NCBI RefSeq assembly: GCF_007997135.1
Contig: NZ_VORU01000007.1
Location: 1-64,000, forward strand
DNA length: 64,000 nucleotides
From: Aequorivita lipolytica
GTDB taxonomy: Bacteria > Bacteroidota > Bacteroidia > Flavobacteriales > Flavobacteriaceae
Reading direction: 5' to 3'
The notes beneath the pieces were generated by a model. The model was not told the DNA's origin. It did not search any database and worked only from the letters and a program-made list of their open reading frames with translations. This document shows positions 35,063-43,568 of the stretch, piece by piece (positions within the stretch are counted from its first letter, which is position 1; each line of letters opens with the position of its first letter). A program made the position numbers and the translations under genes.

Positions 35063-35480
35063 AAAGATTATTAGTTCAAATAATATAACGGTTTAACCAG
35101 TGCTTTATCGGTCAAAAAGTAGACGTCGTTTAGTTGTTGGTAATAAAATATATTATCATTAATCATTCCTCAAAAATAGAAACAAATTATCAATTGTCTA
35201 ACTCATATTCCCACTCAGCAAACGGAAATAGAGTATCTCAAAATTCAACTTTATATTAAAAAACGCTCCTTCCCCTTGAAATACTCATAAATCAAATAAA
35301 TGATTGTCAATCAAGGGCAAGGTGCTTTGTCCTTCATAGCTTTACAGCGAAGAAGAAGCCGCCGCCTAAATCTCCATTAATTGTTAACATCCACATCAGG
35401 CGGACGGAAGGGGTTTCAATTCAACTTCAACTGAAAACTGACAACCGACACCTGAAAACCAACAACTGAAAACTAAAAAC
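35063..35480. other. Intergenic region with degenerate repeats
   Basis: No coding sequence is seen over 418 bases. An inverted pair CCGCCGCCT/AGGCGGACGG lies at about 35362-35408, and a run of GAAAACTGACAAC/CTGAAAACC-type degenerate repeats precedes the cryptochrome gene end. AT-rich sequence upstream of the 19-residue repeat gene presumably holds its promoter, but I see no clear box. Confidence 0.5.
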
Positions 35481-36905
35481 TCAACCCCCAATCTCCGTCA
35501 ATATCTTCTGAATAGACCGTCCCCATTTCGAAAAAATCTCCACTGGTTTTGGATAATCTTGAATGCCAAGATGGGCGCTTTTTTCGTGCCATGGAATGTA
35601 AATATGCGCATCGTTTATTTTGGCAAGCTCGGGAATCCATTGTTGGATATAGTCTTTGGCTTTATATTTTAAACTTTGATGAATAGGGTTGGTATACCAA
35701 ATTTCATAGGCTTGCATATGCCAGTTCATCCAGTTGGCGCTTACATCATAATCAATAAGCCTACTTTCAAAATAAGCCGCGCCCCAAGTCCAATCTATTC
35801 TATAATCGTGAACTAGAAAGCTAGAGCAATTAACACGACCGCGATTGCTCATATATCCACTTTTATTAAGCTGTCGCATATGCGCATCAACAAAGGGTAA
35901 GCCTGTTTTTCCATCGCACCATCTTTTGAAAAGAGCTGTGTTATTTTCAAAATCGATTCTTTTATTTCTAAATCCCTCAGTCTTAAAGATAGCATTGCCC
36001 ATTCGCATTCCTTTAAACGTAAAGTAATCACGCCATACTAGCTCAAAAATCAACCACCAAGTACTCTGATTTTTTTTGACTAATTGCTCATATTGTTTTA
36101 CTTTCTGATAAATAGTGCGCACACTCAGACTTCCCAAAGCCAAATAGGGCGAAAATTTAGAGCTGTAGTCCATCCCCAACGATTTATTTCTGGACCAGCG
36201 ATACCCAGTTAAAAGTTTGGTTTCAAAGGTGTAGTTATGCAATCTATTGAGTGCAGCTGTTTCGCCACCAGCTATAAAAGGTTCTACTGCAGCAATCTCC
36301 TCTTCAGAAAAACCAAGTTTTTCGAAAGACGGGAAGGCTGTAGATTTAATAGCACTTGCAGCATTCGCTTGGATAGGTTCGTTATATGGTTCACGGACTT
36401 CAGTTTCTTTTCCTGTGGGAATTCGGTAGGCTTTGCTGGTGAGTGGAATTTTCGAAATAGTAAAAGGAATATCATCAATATGATACAAGGTCTTGCCCCA
36501 AAAAGTAATTAATGCTGCTTTTTCTGCGATACGTTTTTTTACTTCGGCCATCATTTGCAATTCCTCCCAAGCGTATTCTTTTTCAGCGTATATTTTAGAA
36601 ATGGAATATTTGTTTACATAGGCATCAACGATCTCTTCCGGCAGCCCTAATTCAATATGTAGATGGCCTCCTATATTTTCCAGTCGTTTTTGAAGATCCA
36701 AAACTGTTTGCTTTAAGAAAATAACACGATTTGCATCAGCTTTTCTAAACCCGAGTGGCAACGTTTCAAATAATCTTTCGTCCACACAAAACAAATAGAT
36801 TACTGGTAAGCCCGAAGCGATTGCGTGGCAAAGCACCTCATTATCGTGAAGGCGTAGATCATTCTTAAACCATACCAAAGCTTTTGGTTCTGCGGTGTCT
36901 TTCAT
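35481..36905 (-). CDS. DASH-family cryptochrome / photolyase
   Basis: A 474-residue flavoprotein from the start MKDTAEPKALVWFKNDLRLHD at 36905; an upstream ATG at 37004 would add 33 unlikely residues. The N-terminal photolyase domain (ALVWFKNDLRLHDNEVL) is followed by an FAD-binding domain with GYRWSRNKSLGMDYSSKFSPYLALGSLS, WRDYFTFKG, GKTGLPFVDAHMRQL and MSNRGRVNCSSFLVHD. The layout and GFRKADANRVIFLKQTVLDL block point to the DASH group, which repairs pyrimidine dimers mainly in single-stranded DNA and may signal. No MTHF-binding or carotenoid gene is adjacent. Confidence 0.88.
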   Translation of the reverse strand: MKDTAEPKALVWFKNDLRLHDNEVLCHAIASGLPVIYLFCVDERLFETLPLGFRKADANRVIFLKQTVLDLQKRLENIGGHLHIELGLPEEIVDAYVNKYSISKIYAEKEYAWEELQMMAEVKKRIAEKAALITFWGKTLYHIDDIPFTISKIPLTSKAYRIPTGKETEVREPYNEPIQANAASAIKSTAFPSFEKLGFSEEEIAAVEPFIAGGETAALNRLHNYTFETKLLTGYRWSRNKSLGMDYSSKFSPYLALGSLSVRTIYQKVKQYEQLVKKNQSTWWLIFELVWRDYFTFKGMRMGNAIFKTEGFRNKRIDFENNTALFKRWCDGKTGLPFVDAHMRQLNKSGYMSNRGRVNCSSFLVHDYRIDWTWGAAYFESRLIDYDVSANWMNWHMQAYEIWYTNPIHQSLKYKAKDYIQQWIPELAKINDAHIYIPWHEKSAHLGIQDYPKPVEIFSKWGRSIQKILTEIGG

Positions 36906-37012
36906 AATTTTAATTGCTGCTATTGCCTTTGTATTTACGAAGTTTGAAAAGATTTTTTGTTGGCTGAATGCTACCCTCTGCAGGCTCCCGATTAAAATCC
37001 TCAAAAAAATTT

Positions 37013-37070
37013 ACAGAAAAAAAGCCTTCAAACCCGTAGAACCAATGCTACGATTTGAAAGCTTTTTATG
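37013..37070 (-). terminator. Intrinsic terminator after the 46-residue gene
   Basis: On the minus strand TTCAAATCGTAG pairs with CTACGGGTTTGAA across a short loop and is followed by seven Ts. It starts 15 bases after the stop of the small gene at 37085. Confidence 0.8.
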
Positions 37071-37084
37071 AATTCAAAAGAATA

Positions 37085-37225
37085 TTACTCTTCTTCGTTC
37101 TTTGCTTTTTTTATGTTTTTCCCATCCGTCTGAGATTTCGGATTTAGGTTATCGTCTTTTGCAATTCCCTTTGCGTGGGGGATTGGATGTTTTCCTTGTT
37201 TGTCCTCGAAGTTTGGTGTTTTCAT
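37085..37225 (-). CDS. Small charged protein, 46 residues
   Basis: The frame runs MKTPNFEDKQGKHPIPHAKG to a lysine/glutamate-rich end (KKAKNEEE). It has no signal peptide or membrane segment. A strong terminator directly downstream and a purine-rich leader upstream of its ATG argue that it is expressed. Its hydrophilic, disordered composition resembles the 72-residue protein encoded just upstream at 37413-37631, and both begin MK-T/D with many Lys, Glu and Pro. Function unknown. Confidence 0.6.
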   Translation of the reverse strand: MKTPNFEDKQGKHPIPHAKGIAKDDNLNPKSQTDGKNIKKAKNEEE

Positions 37226-37336
37226 AATTTTTCTTTTTTTAAGTTTATTATACTTTGTTTACAATTTTTCAACAAGCTATTAAAAATAATTTCCAATGGC
37301 AAAGTCGCTAACAGTATTTAACATAAAATTATTTTC

Positions 37337-37387
37337 AACTGCGAACTGCGAACTGCGAACTGTGAACTGAGAACTGAGAACTGAAAG
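37337..37387. repeat. Heptanucleotide array AACTGCG with variants
   Basis: Three copies of AACTGCG are followed by AACTGTG, AACTGAG (twice) and AACTGAA in unbroken 7-base phase. Confidence 0.85.
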
Positions 37388-37412
37388 CTGCTCACTGAAC
37401 ACTAATCACTAA

Positions 37413-37631
37413 TCAATCCTTCTTCTCATAAGGCGACTTCTTAACATTCCCTACCTCCCCATAGCCAGCCGGATCATTAGATTCTGGTATTTTTTCTGGA
37501 TCTTCCTTTGAAGGCTTTTCAGTAATATCTGGTTTTGAATTTGGTTCTCCAGGATAATCTTGCTCTTCAATCTTTTGCTCGTTCTTCTTTTTTGGGTCCA
37601 GCATCGGGGTTTTCTTTTTAGCGTCTTTCAT
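37413..37631 (-). CDS. Small lysine/proline-rich disordered protein
   Basis: A 72-residue protein from MKDAKKKTPMLDPKKKNEQ at 37631; a longer frame from 37697 has no better start. It is almost wholly charged and proline-rich (PGEPNSKPDITEKPSKEDPEK), with no hydrophobic core, and ends VGNVKKSPYEKKD. Proteins of this sort are common but uncharacterised in flavobacteria. It precedes the 46-residue gene by about 190 bases on the same strand. Confidence 0.55.
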   Translation of the reverse strand: MKDAKKKTPMLDPKKKNEQKIEEQDYPGEPNSKPDITEKPSKEDPEKIPESNDPAGYGEVGNVKKSPYEKKD

Positions 37632-37867
37632 AACTGTTTTATTTATTTGAATAGGAAAATTACTTAAAATTAAAATTGCGTAAACACCCGCTAACATTGT
37701 TTAACAGTTTGTTTAAGAAGTACACAAAAATTTGAGCGAAGATTAAAAAGATTTTATCACCTTATTTTTCTAAAAGAGCCAGCTTCTCGTTCGCACAGCA
37801 TTGCTATTCTGTTAAAATACTCTTAATATAAATGCTATATTTGGAACTGTATTTTTATTTATTCCAA

Positions 37868-37883
37868 TTGCGGGATTCCGTAA
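37868..37883. promoter_or_regulatory. Dyad motif TTGCGGGATTCCGTAA, copy 2
   Basis: Identical to 30889-30904. It lies about 66 bases upstream of the lipoprotein start at 37949, a usual place for an operator. Confidence 0.45.
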
Positions 37884-37948
37884 TGGGATGAATTGTGTTT
37901 GATTTAAATTTGAAAAAACAACTTTTATTATTTAATAAACCACAACTT

Positions 37949-38311
37949 ATGATAAAAAACTTACTTCTATTTTTCTTTACACTTTCTCTATTTGGATGCA
38001 AAACCACAACTTACGTTCAGGTTTTTGAAACCAAAGCCAACAACGTAAAAATTGTTGATGAAACCTATTTATTTGAAAACGATTCTCTTAAAATAACCTA
38101 TAATCTTTGGAGAGAAAGAGGCTTAATGCAATTTGAAATTTACAATAAGCTGGATACGCCCATTTATATAGATTGGAGAAAATCTTCTTATATAGATAAT
38201 ACTGTTAAGCTTAATTATTGGGAAGATGTGGAGCGAACAAATGCTCTATATTCAAGCTATTATTATAGTGGTTTTTATGGTTCTGCTGCCTCTGTAGGTT
38301 TCAATGATTGA
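37949..38311 (+). CDS. Truncated lipoprotein
   Basis: A 120-residue lipoprotein (signal MIKNLLLFFFTLSLFGC, lipobox cysteine at residue 17), followed by KTTTYVQVFETKANNVKIVD and FEIYNKLDTPIYIDWRKSSYID. It matches the N-terminal part of a flavobacterial lipoprotein family that normally runs for a further ~100 residues. Here it ends abruptly at SAASVGFND, exactly where sequence related to RteC begins. I take this as a truncated gene at an integration or deletion junction. It may still be exported. Confidence 0.65.
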   Translation: MIKNLLLFFFTLSLFGCKTTTYVQVFETKANNVKIVDETYLFENDSLKITYNLWRERGLMQFEIYNKLDTPIYIDWRKSSYIDNTVKLNYWEDVERTNALYSSYYYSGFYGSAASVGFND

Positions 38312-38693
38312 TATCACATTCTCTACTGCGAAGGACATGATATTCGCCCAAATAATAGGCAATACACTAACCATTAATTACCTAAAAAAGAAAGTATCCC
38401 GAAAGAAAAGGAAACCCTTTGTCATTAAGCAAAAAAAGTCCCCATTAAAATGGACCGGCACCAAGGTGGACCTTGTAGAATTGGTGTATGCCCTCCAGGC
38501 TAGCGGCATGATAAACAACGGACAGGCCAACCTAGCCGATTTGGCAACAGCCTTTGAAACCCTCTTTCAAAAAGATATGACCGATTTCTACAGAGTCTTC
38601 CTCGAAATCAGGAATCGAAAAAGCAATCAATCAAAATTATTAGACTTATTAAAAAGAAGCTTGCTCCAAAGAATAATCGAAATTGACGCCTAA
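38304..38693 (+). pseudogene. RteC C-terminal remnant
   Basis: The frame from about 38325 reads AKDMIFAQIIGNTLTINYL and then SPLKWTGTKVDLVELVYALQ, DLATAFETLFQKDM and YRVFLEIRNRKSNQSKLLDL. These are the C-terminal blocks of RteC, the regulator of excision of the CTnDOT conjugative transposon and its relatives, which is normally 280-300 residues. The N-terminal half is missing, and the frame overlaps the truncated lipoprotein. It is a fossil of an integrative conjugative element. No integrase or mobilisation gene is present in the window. Confidence 0.75.
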
Positions 38694-38761
38694 AACACTA
38701 ACCCGCCTCACCACAACAGACAACTGAGTCCCGACAACTCCCAAGTCTCACGCGTCCTGTC

Positions 38762-40177
38762 TCACAATCCTACTCTATAATATTCCAAAACCCTAACTCG
38801 TAACAAATATTCATAACCAACATTCGCCAAATTGATTTGCGCATTATCAAGATTATTTTTACTAATAATATAGTCCACACTATTGGATACACCATTATTA
38901 AAACGAATCTCATTAATACGAAAGGATTCTTTATAGGCTTCCACTTGATCCTGTAATAAACTATAGCGTTCAAAAGCAGCCTGCATTGTATTGTAGGACT
39001 GCTTAACGGATTGCTGAAGATTGAGCTTCGTCATTTCTAGAGTTGTTTGTGCTTCTTCTTTTTTAATTTTTTCAAGGGCTACATTATTTTTGGCTCGAAA
39101 CCCGTTGAATAAAGGTACTGTAACCGCAAAACCTACCGAGGAATTCAAATTATTGGCAAACTGGTCATTATAAGGAATTTCCTCACTCTTAAAATTCGAT
39201 TGCTCAGTTAACACCGCAAAATTTTGGTTGTTTATAGTCACAAAATCGCCATTTTCAATGATACTGGTTCCAGATTCAGTAAAAAGACGCGCCGCACTTG
39301 AATAGTTTGTATTCAAATTGGCGAAAAAACTTATTTCAGGAGTGTACTGTGATCTTGCTACAGCAACTCCCTTGCTTGCCGCTTCTAAGCTTAAATCGCT
39401 TGCCTTAACTGATGGAAATACATCCAAAGCCTGCGTATAGACTTCGTTAGGAGTATATGTATATTTTTCAATCTCTAACTTTTGATCCAAAGCGGCTACC
39501 GTAATTTCTTCATTTGCATTTATCAATGTGTTGAGATTGATAATTTCAGTTTCAAGAGTGTTCTCACTTTCCACTAAATTGGAAGCATCCGCTGCTATCT
39601 GACCTTGAAGATCTCTATATTCAGCGGGATTTCCTGTTTCTTCTTCATACAAACTTCTAAGCCGGTCTAGCTGTCCTTGTATTGTACCTACTCTGGCTTT
39701 GGCTAGTTTAACCAAATCCTGGGCATTGAGTACTTGTAAATAAGTTAAGGTAACGTTTAGTATCAATGCTTGTTTGGCGGCTTCCGTCTCCATCTCGGCG
39801 GCTTTCAGGTTCAGTTTCGCTTGCTTCCAACTATTGATAAGTCTAAAACCATTAAAAACCGTGGCATCTAGTCCCAACCCAGCATTCGAGAAGGTGAGCT
39901 GCTCGTTTACAAAAGAATTTGTAAAAGGGTCAATGCTCCGCCCATTTGAAATACCCAAATTATAATTGCCATTTATTGTGGGTAACAGCGCATTTTTGTT
40001 TTGCCTAAAATTTATATCACTCGTTTTTTCGTTTAAATGTGATTGCTTTAAATCCAGGTTATTTTTCAGCGCTAAATCAATACACTCCTCAAGGGTTCGC
40101 ACAGTTCTTTCTTCTGTTTGCGCAAAAATTGTTAGGGGAAGACTTAATAGGAAAAAACAAATGATTTTATATTTCAT
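38762..40177 (-). CDS. TolC-family outer-membrane efflux protein
   Basis: A 471-residue protein from MKYKIICFFLLSLPLTIFAQ (signal peptide) at 40177. It has the two-fold repeated helical/strand pattern of outer-membrane efflux channels (LDLKQSHLNEKTSDINFRQ; NNVALEKIKKEEAQTTLEMTKLNLQQSVKQSYN) and coiled-coil segments. TolC trimers span the outer membrane and periplasm. As the last gene of the minus-strand block with HlyD, two ATPases and six permeases, it gives the exit channel of the system. It follows the first ATPase gene by 22 bases. Confidence 0.88.
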   Translation of the reverse strand: MKYKIICFFLLSLPLTIFAQTEERTVRTLEECIDLALKNNLDLKQSHLNEKTSDINFRQNKNALLPTINGNYNLGISNGRSIDPFTNSFVNEQLTFSNAGLGLDATVFNGFRLINSWKQAKLNLKAAEMETEAAKQALILNVTLTYLQVLNAQDLVKLAKARVGTIQGQLDRLRSLYEEETGNPAEYRDLQGQIAADASNLVESENTLETEIINLNTLINANEEITVAALDQKLEIEKYTYTPNEVYTQALDVFPSVKASDLSLEAASKGVAVARSQYTPEISFFANLNTNYSSAARLFTESGTSIIENGDFVTINNQNFAVLTEQSNFKSEEIPYNDQFANNLNSSVGFAVTVPLFNGFRAKNNVALEKIKKEEAQTTLEMTKLNLQQSVKQSYNTMQAAFERYSLLQDQVEAYKESFRINEIRFNNGVSNSVDYIISKNNLDNAQINLANVGYEYLLRVRVLEYYRVGL

Positions 40178-40199
40178 GATTTTTGTTTGATGAATTGAC

Positions 40200-40868
40200 T
40201 TAAATATGATTGCGGCCGCCATCCAGAAGATGCAAAGTGCGTGAGCCATAAGCTGCGTTTGTTTCTGAATGAGTTGCCTGAATTATGGTTACACCTGCTT
40301 GGTTAAGTTCCTTAAAAAGTTGCATAATTTCCTCACTTTGTTTGGAATTGAGGTTGCCTGTTGGCTCGTCTGCAAGAATTAGTTTTGGCTTTGCTATTAA
40401 TGCACGCGCAACACCCACTAATTGCTGTTGGCCACCACTCAACTGGCTTGGGAAAAGATCTTTTTTGCCCACAATATTAAAGCGGTCAAGCATATCGGCA
40501 ACCAAAGCTTTGCGTTCAGAGGACTTTACATTTTTGTAAAGTAAGGGCGTTTCTATATTTTCATAAACCGTCAACTCATCTATTAAATGATAAGCCTGAA
40601 ATACAAAACCAATGTATTCCTTGTATAGCTTGGAACGGTTTTTTTCCTTCATGGAATGGACGGACTCATCCAGAAATTTATATTCGCCTTCCTGAAAGTT
40701 GTCAAGCATTCCTATTACGTTGAGCAAAGTGGATTTCCCCGAACCGGATGGGCCCATTATCGAAATAAACTCGCCTTCTTCCACTTGTAGGTTAATGTCT
40801 TTCAGAAGAAAAATTCTACTTCCCCCTTGGGTTACCCATTTAAAAATGTTGTTAAGTTCTAGTAACAT
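40200..40868 (-). CDS. ABC transporter ATP-binding protein (LolD/MacB type), copy 1
   Basis: A 222-residue ATPase with Walker [10 protein letters not shown], signature [14 protein letters not shown], Walker [10 protein letters not shown] and the switch histidine in QATHSE. The NLNSKQSE segment and QQLVG in the signature differ slightly from the partner ATPase at 55946 (QQRVA, NLDSSNG). It belongs to the small ATPases that partner MacB/LolCE-type permeases. It is separated from the permease at 41072 by a vestigial permease 5' end and a heptad array, so its dedicated permease may be the lost one. Confidence 0.92.
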   Translation of the reverse strand: MLLELNNIFKWVTQGGSRIFLLKDINLQVEEGEFISIMGPSGSGKSTLLNVIGMLDNFQEGEYKFLDESVHSMKEKNRSKLYKEYIGFVFQAYHLIDELTVYENIETPLLYKNVKSSERKALVADMLDRFNIVGKKDLFPSQLSGGQQQLVGVARALIAKPKLILADEPTGNLNSKQSEEIMQLFKELNQAGVTIIQATHSETNAAYGSRTLHLLDGGRNHI

Positions 40869-40904
40869 ATTGTTTATTTTCTATTAGTATTTTTATTTCT
40901 ATTA

Positions 40905-40946
40905 TGTTTAAGCTGCGCAAAGCGATTTTAAATAACTCCCAATCAT
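40905..40946 (-). pseudogene. Vestigial 5' end of a seventh permease gene
   Basis: On the minus strand the ATG at 40946 begins codons for M-I-G-S-Y-L-K, then a one-base loss shifts to the equivalent of I-A-L-R-S-L. This lines up with the permease N-terminus MIRNYFKIALRNL found in the neighbouring genes. The upstream leader AACAATTGACAATTAACC with TTTTCGAG before the ATG matches the leaders of intact permeases. About 13 codons remain. Confidence 0.7.
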
Positions 40947-40982
40947 CTCGAAAAGGTTAATTGTCAATTGTTATTTTTTTTC

Positions 40983-41059
40983 TATCAACTATCAACTATC
41001 AACTATCAACTATCAACTATCAACTATCAACCATCAACCATCAACCATCAACTATCATC
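40983..41059. repeat. Heptanucleotide array TATCAAC
   Basis: Seven perfect TATCAAC copies are followed by three CATCAAC and a TATCATC, all in phase, between the permease remnant and the first intact permease stop. Confidence 0.95.
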
Positions 41060-41071
41060 CGAACACTTTTT

Positions 41072-43489
41072 TTATTCCGTCTTCAAACTCTCCACCGGAT
41101 TTTTCAAGGCCGCCTGTATGGTGCGGAAACTTATGGTCAATACAGCAATTACCAAGGCTATGGCGCCTGCAGCCAAAAAAATCCAAATATTCAAATCTAT
41201 GCGATACACGTAATTTTGAAGCCATTGCGAGGTTGCATACCAAGCAATGGGAGTTGCAATTAAAAAAGCGATTCCTACCAATTTCAAAAAATTTTTCGTC
41301 AACAAAACGGTGATTGTAGATACACTAGCTCCAACCACTTTTCGGATACCAATTTCCTTTTTACGTTGCGATACCACCAATAATGAAATAGCAAAAAGAC
41401 CGATACAACTTAAAAGTATTGCAAGTATGGAAGCACTGGAAATCATAGTTGTCATCATTCGTTCTTTTTGTAATGTGCGGTCTATATTTGCATCTAGAAA
41501 TGATCCTAAAAATTCGGTGTCGGGTTCTAACTTATTCCAAGCTGCTTTTACTACATCGTACGATTTTACCAAATTGACTGGCGCAACCTTAACATAAGCT
41601 TGATATAGTGGCTTTTTTGAATTCATAAAAAAGCTTAGCGGCTGTATAGATTTATCCATTCCCTGAAAATTGAAATCCTTAACCACCCCAATCACGGAAT
41701 ATTGAATAGAATCGTCTAATACAAACTTGATGTTTAATGGATCTTTTTCGCCAAATTCTTTAACCATAGATTCGTTTATAACCACTGAAAGACTGTCTGT
41801 AGCATATTCTCTATTAAACGAACGTCCCTTTATAATCGGAATATCCAGCGTCTGCGGATAATCATAATCCACAAAAAGGAGGTTGGTTTCTACCTCACGC
41901 CCTTTATATTCAAATCCCATGGCACTTGTGGAATTAGTTCCATCTTTACCAAGCCCCAAAATATTGTCTGCTGCAGTTACACTTACAATATTTGGCTTAT
42001 CTGAAAGTTCATCACGAATTAATTGCATTAGTTGTTTACGATCTTTTTTAGTTTTTAAAGGAAATGCGATTACCTGTTCTTTATTAAAACCCAGATCTTT
42101 GTTCCGCATATAATCAAGTTGTTCTTGCAATACTAGCGTACCACTTATTAGCAAAATGGCGATACCAAATTGCACAACAATTAGTGCATTGCGCACCCTA
42201 TTTCTACCAGTAACTTCCAACTTGCCTTTTAAGGATTGAAGTGTGCCGAGCTTGCTCATTAAGTAGGCAGGATAACCACCGGCAATAAGCGTAATCATTA
42301 ATAGTGAAATAATAAACCCAAAAATTATAGTCGGAGTTGCAATTAAATTAAAAGATGCTTTTGTACGGAACAAAGTTTGAAAAGTATCAAGCAATAAAAA
42401 GGAAAGTAGCGTAGCGAACATTACTGAAACAATGAAGACAAGAATACTTTCGCCCCAAAACTGAAAAAAGAGTTGACTTTTGCTAGCTCCGAGCGTTTTG
42501 CGCATCCCAATTTCGCGAAGGCGTTGTGCACCTTTAGCGATACTCATATTTATAAAATTAACGCTTGCAATGAACAAAATAAGCAGCGCAATAGATAGTA
42601 TAAGATATTGCAGCGTTTTGCTAACTTTTACATTGGCAACCTGTAAGTCTGCAAAACTCACATCTGTAAAAGGCAAAAGATGAATTTGCTGAAATTGCCC
42701 ATCGGCATTTGGTTTGGCGCCGTCGCGTTTGGCAGTTGTAATATCATCGGCAAAGTGCAGATTTGAAAACGGACGAGTTGATTTTTCGAATTTTTCAGGA
42801 GTTATGTTGGCAGCCAGTTTAAGGTAAACTGGATGATTATGAGCATCCCAACGATCTTTGTTATCTTTATAAAACGAATCTGGCAAATCTTGAAAATTGA
42901 AAATTGCGCCAAACCGCAAAGAGCTTGCCTCGGGAAAATCTTTTAAAATGGCAGAGACTGTATAAGGTGCGGCTTCATTATTTCGTTGAAGGGTAATTGT
43001 TTTTCCAAAAGCATTTTCAGAACCAAATATAATCTTGGCGGTTTCCTCGGTAAGTGCGACGGTAGATCGTTCAATAGGATTGATTTTATTTCCTTCCAAA
43101 ACTGGAAAAGTAAAAATGTCAAAAAAATCAGGATCTGCCCACGCTGAACCAATGCTCAAGGTTTTTTCTTTATAGGTAATAAGCGGGCCTCCTGTAGCAT
43201 AACGTGTTATTTTTTCAACGCCTGGAATCTCTGATTTTAATGTTGGAGCAAAGGGAATTGGATTTGCATCACTGGATTCTGAACCTTCAGGTATTTGTGA
43301 AGTTGTATACACTTGATAGATCGAACCAACGTTTTCATGAAATTTATCAACAGACAATTCAAATAAAGCATACATGCTCAATAAAAATGCGACCCCAAAG
43401 GCAGCCGTCAATCCAATAATATTTAGCGCTGTGAAGGTTCTATCCTTCCAAAGATTACGCAATGCTATTTTTATATAGTTTCTAAACAT
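41072..43489 (-). CDS. MacB/FtsX-type ABC permease 1
   Basis: An 805-residue permease with a fused double architecture: N-terminal helix (~22-43), periplasmic MacB-type domain (~45-285), a helix bundle (~288-455), a second periplasmic domain (~460-675) and three C-terminal helices (~680-790). Motifs are IGMRKTLGASKSQL and IGIRKVVGASVSTI, one after each half's first helix. The tail reads ALKNPVESLKTE. Such proteins couple ATP hydrolysis to periplasmic mechanical work or export. It is one of six tandem paralogues. Confidence 0.92.
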   Translation of the reverse strand: MFRNYIKIALRNLWKDRTFTALNIIGLTAAFGVAFLLSMYALFELSVDKFHENVGSIYQVYTTSQIPEGSESSDANPIPFAPTLKSEIPGVEKITRYATGGPLITYKEKTLSIGSAWADPDFFDIFTFPVLEGNKINPIERSTVALTEETAKIIFGSENAFGKTITLQRNNEAAPYTVSAILKDFPEASSLRFGAIFNFQDLPDSFYKDNKDRWDAHNHPVYLKLAANITPEKFEKSTRPFSNLHFADDITTAKRDGAKPNADGQFQQIHLLPFTDVSFADLQVANVKVSKTLQYLILSIALLILFIASVNFINMSIAKGAQRLREIGMRKTLGASKSQLFFQFWGESILVFIVSVMFATLLSFLLLDTFQTLFRTKASFNLIATPTIIFGFIISLLMITLIAGGYPAYLMSKLGTLQSLKGKLEVTGRNRVRNALIVVQFGIAILLISGTLVLQEQLDYMRNKDLGFNKEQVIAFPLKTKKDRKQLMQLIRDELSDKPNIVSVTAADNILGLGKDGTNSTSAMGFEYKGREVETNLLFVDYDYPQTLDIPIIKGRSFNREYATDSLSVVINESMVKEFGEKDPLNIKFVLDDSIQYSVIGVVKDFNFQGMDKSIQPLSFFMNSKKPLYQAYVKVAPVNLVKSYDVVKAAWNKLEPDTEFLGSFLDANIDRTLQKERMMTTMISSASILAILLSCIGLFAISLLVVSQRKKEIGIRKVVGASVSTITVLLTKNFLKLVGIAFLIATPIAWYATSQWLQNYVYRIDLNIWIFLAAGAIALVIAVLTISFRTIQAALKNPVESLKTE

Positions 43490-43568
43490 ATTTTAAAAGA
43501 TTAATTGTTGAATAAAGATTCAAGATTAAAGAGCCAAGACTGATAACTGAACACTGAACACTTTTTTT

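Noticed and set aside
30889-37883. The 16-bp repeat as attachment sites of a 7-kb mobile element
   Set aside because: No integrase or mobilisation gene lies between the copies, and the dyad form fits a regulator site better.
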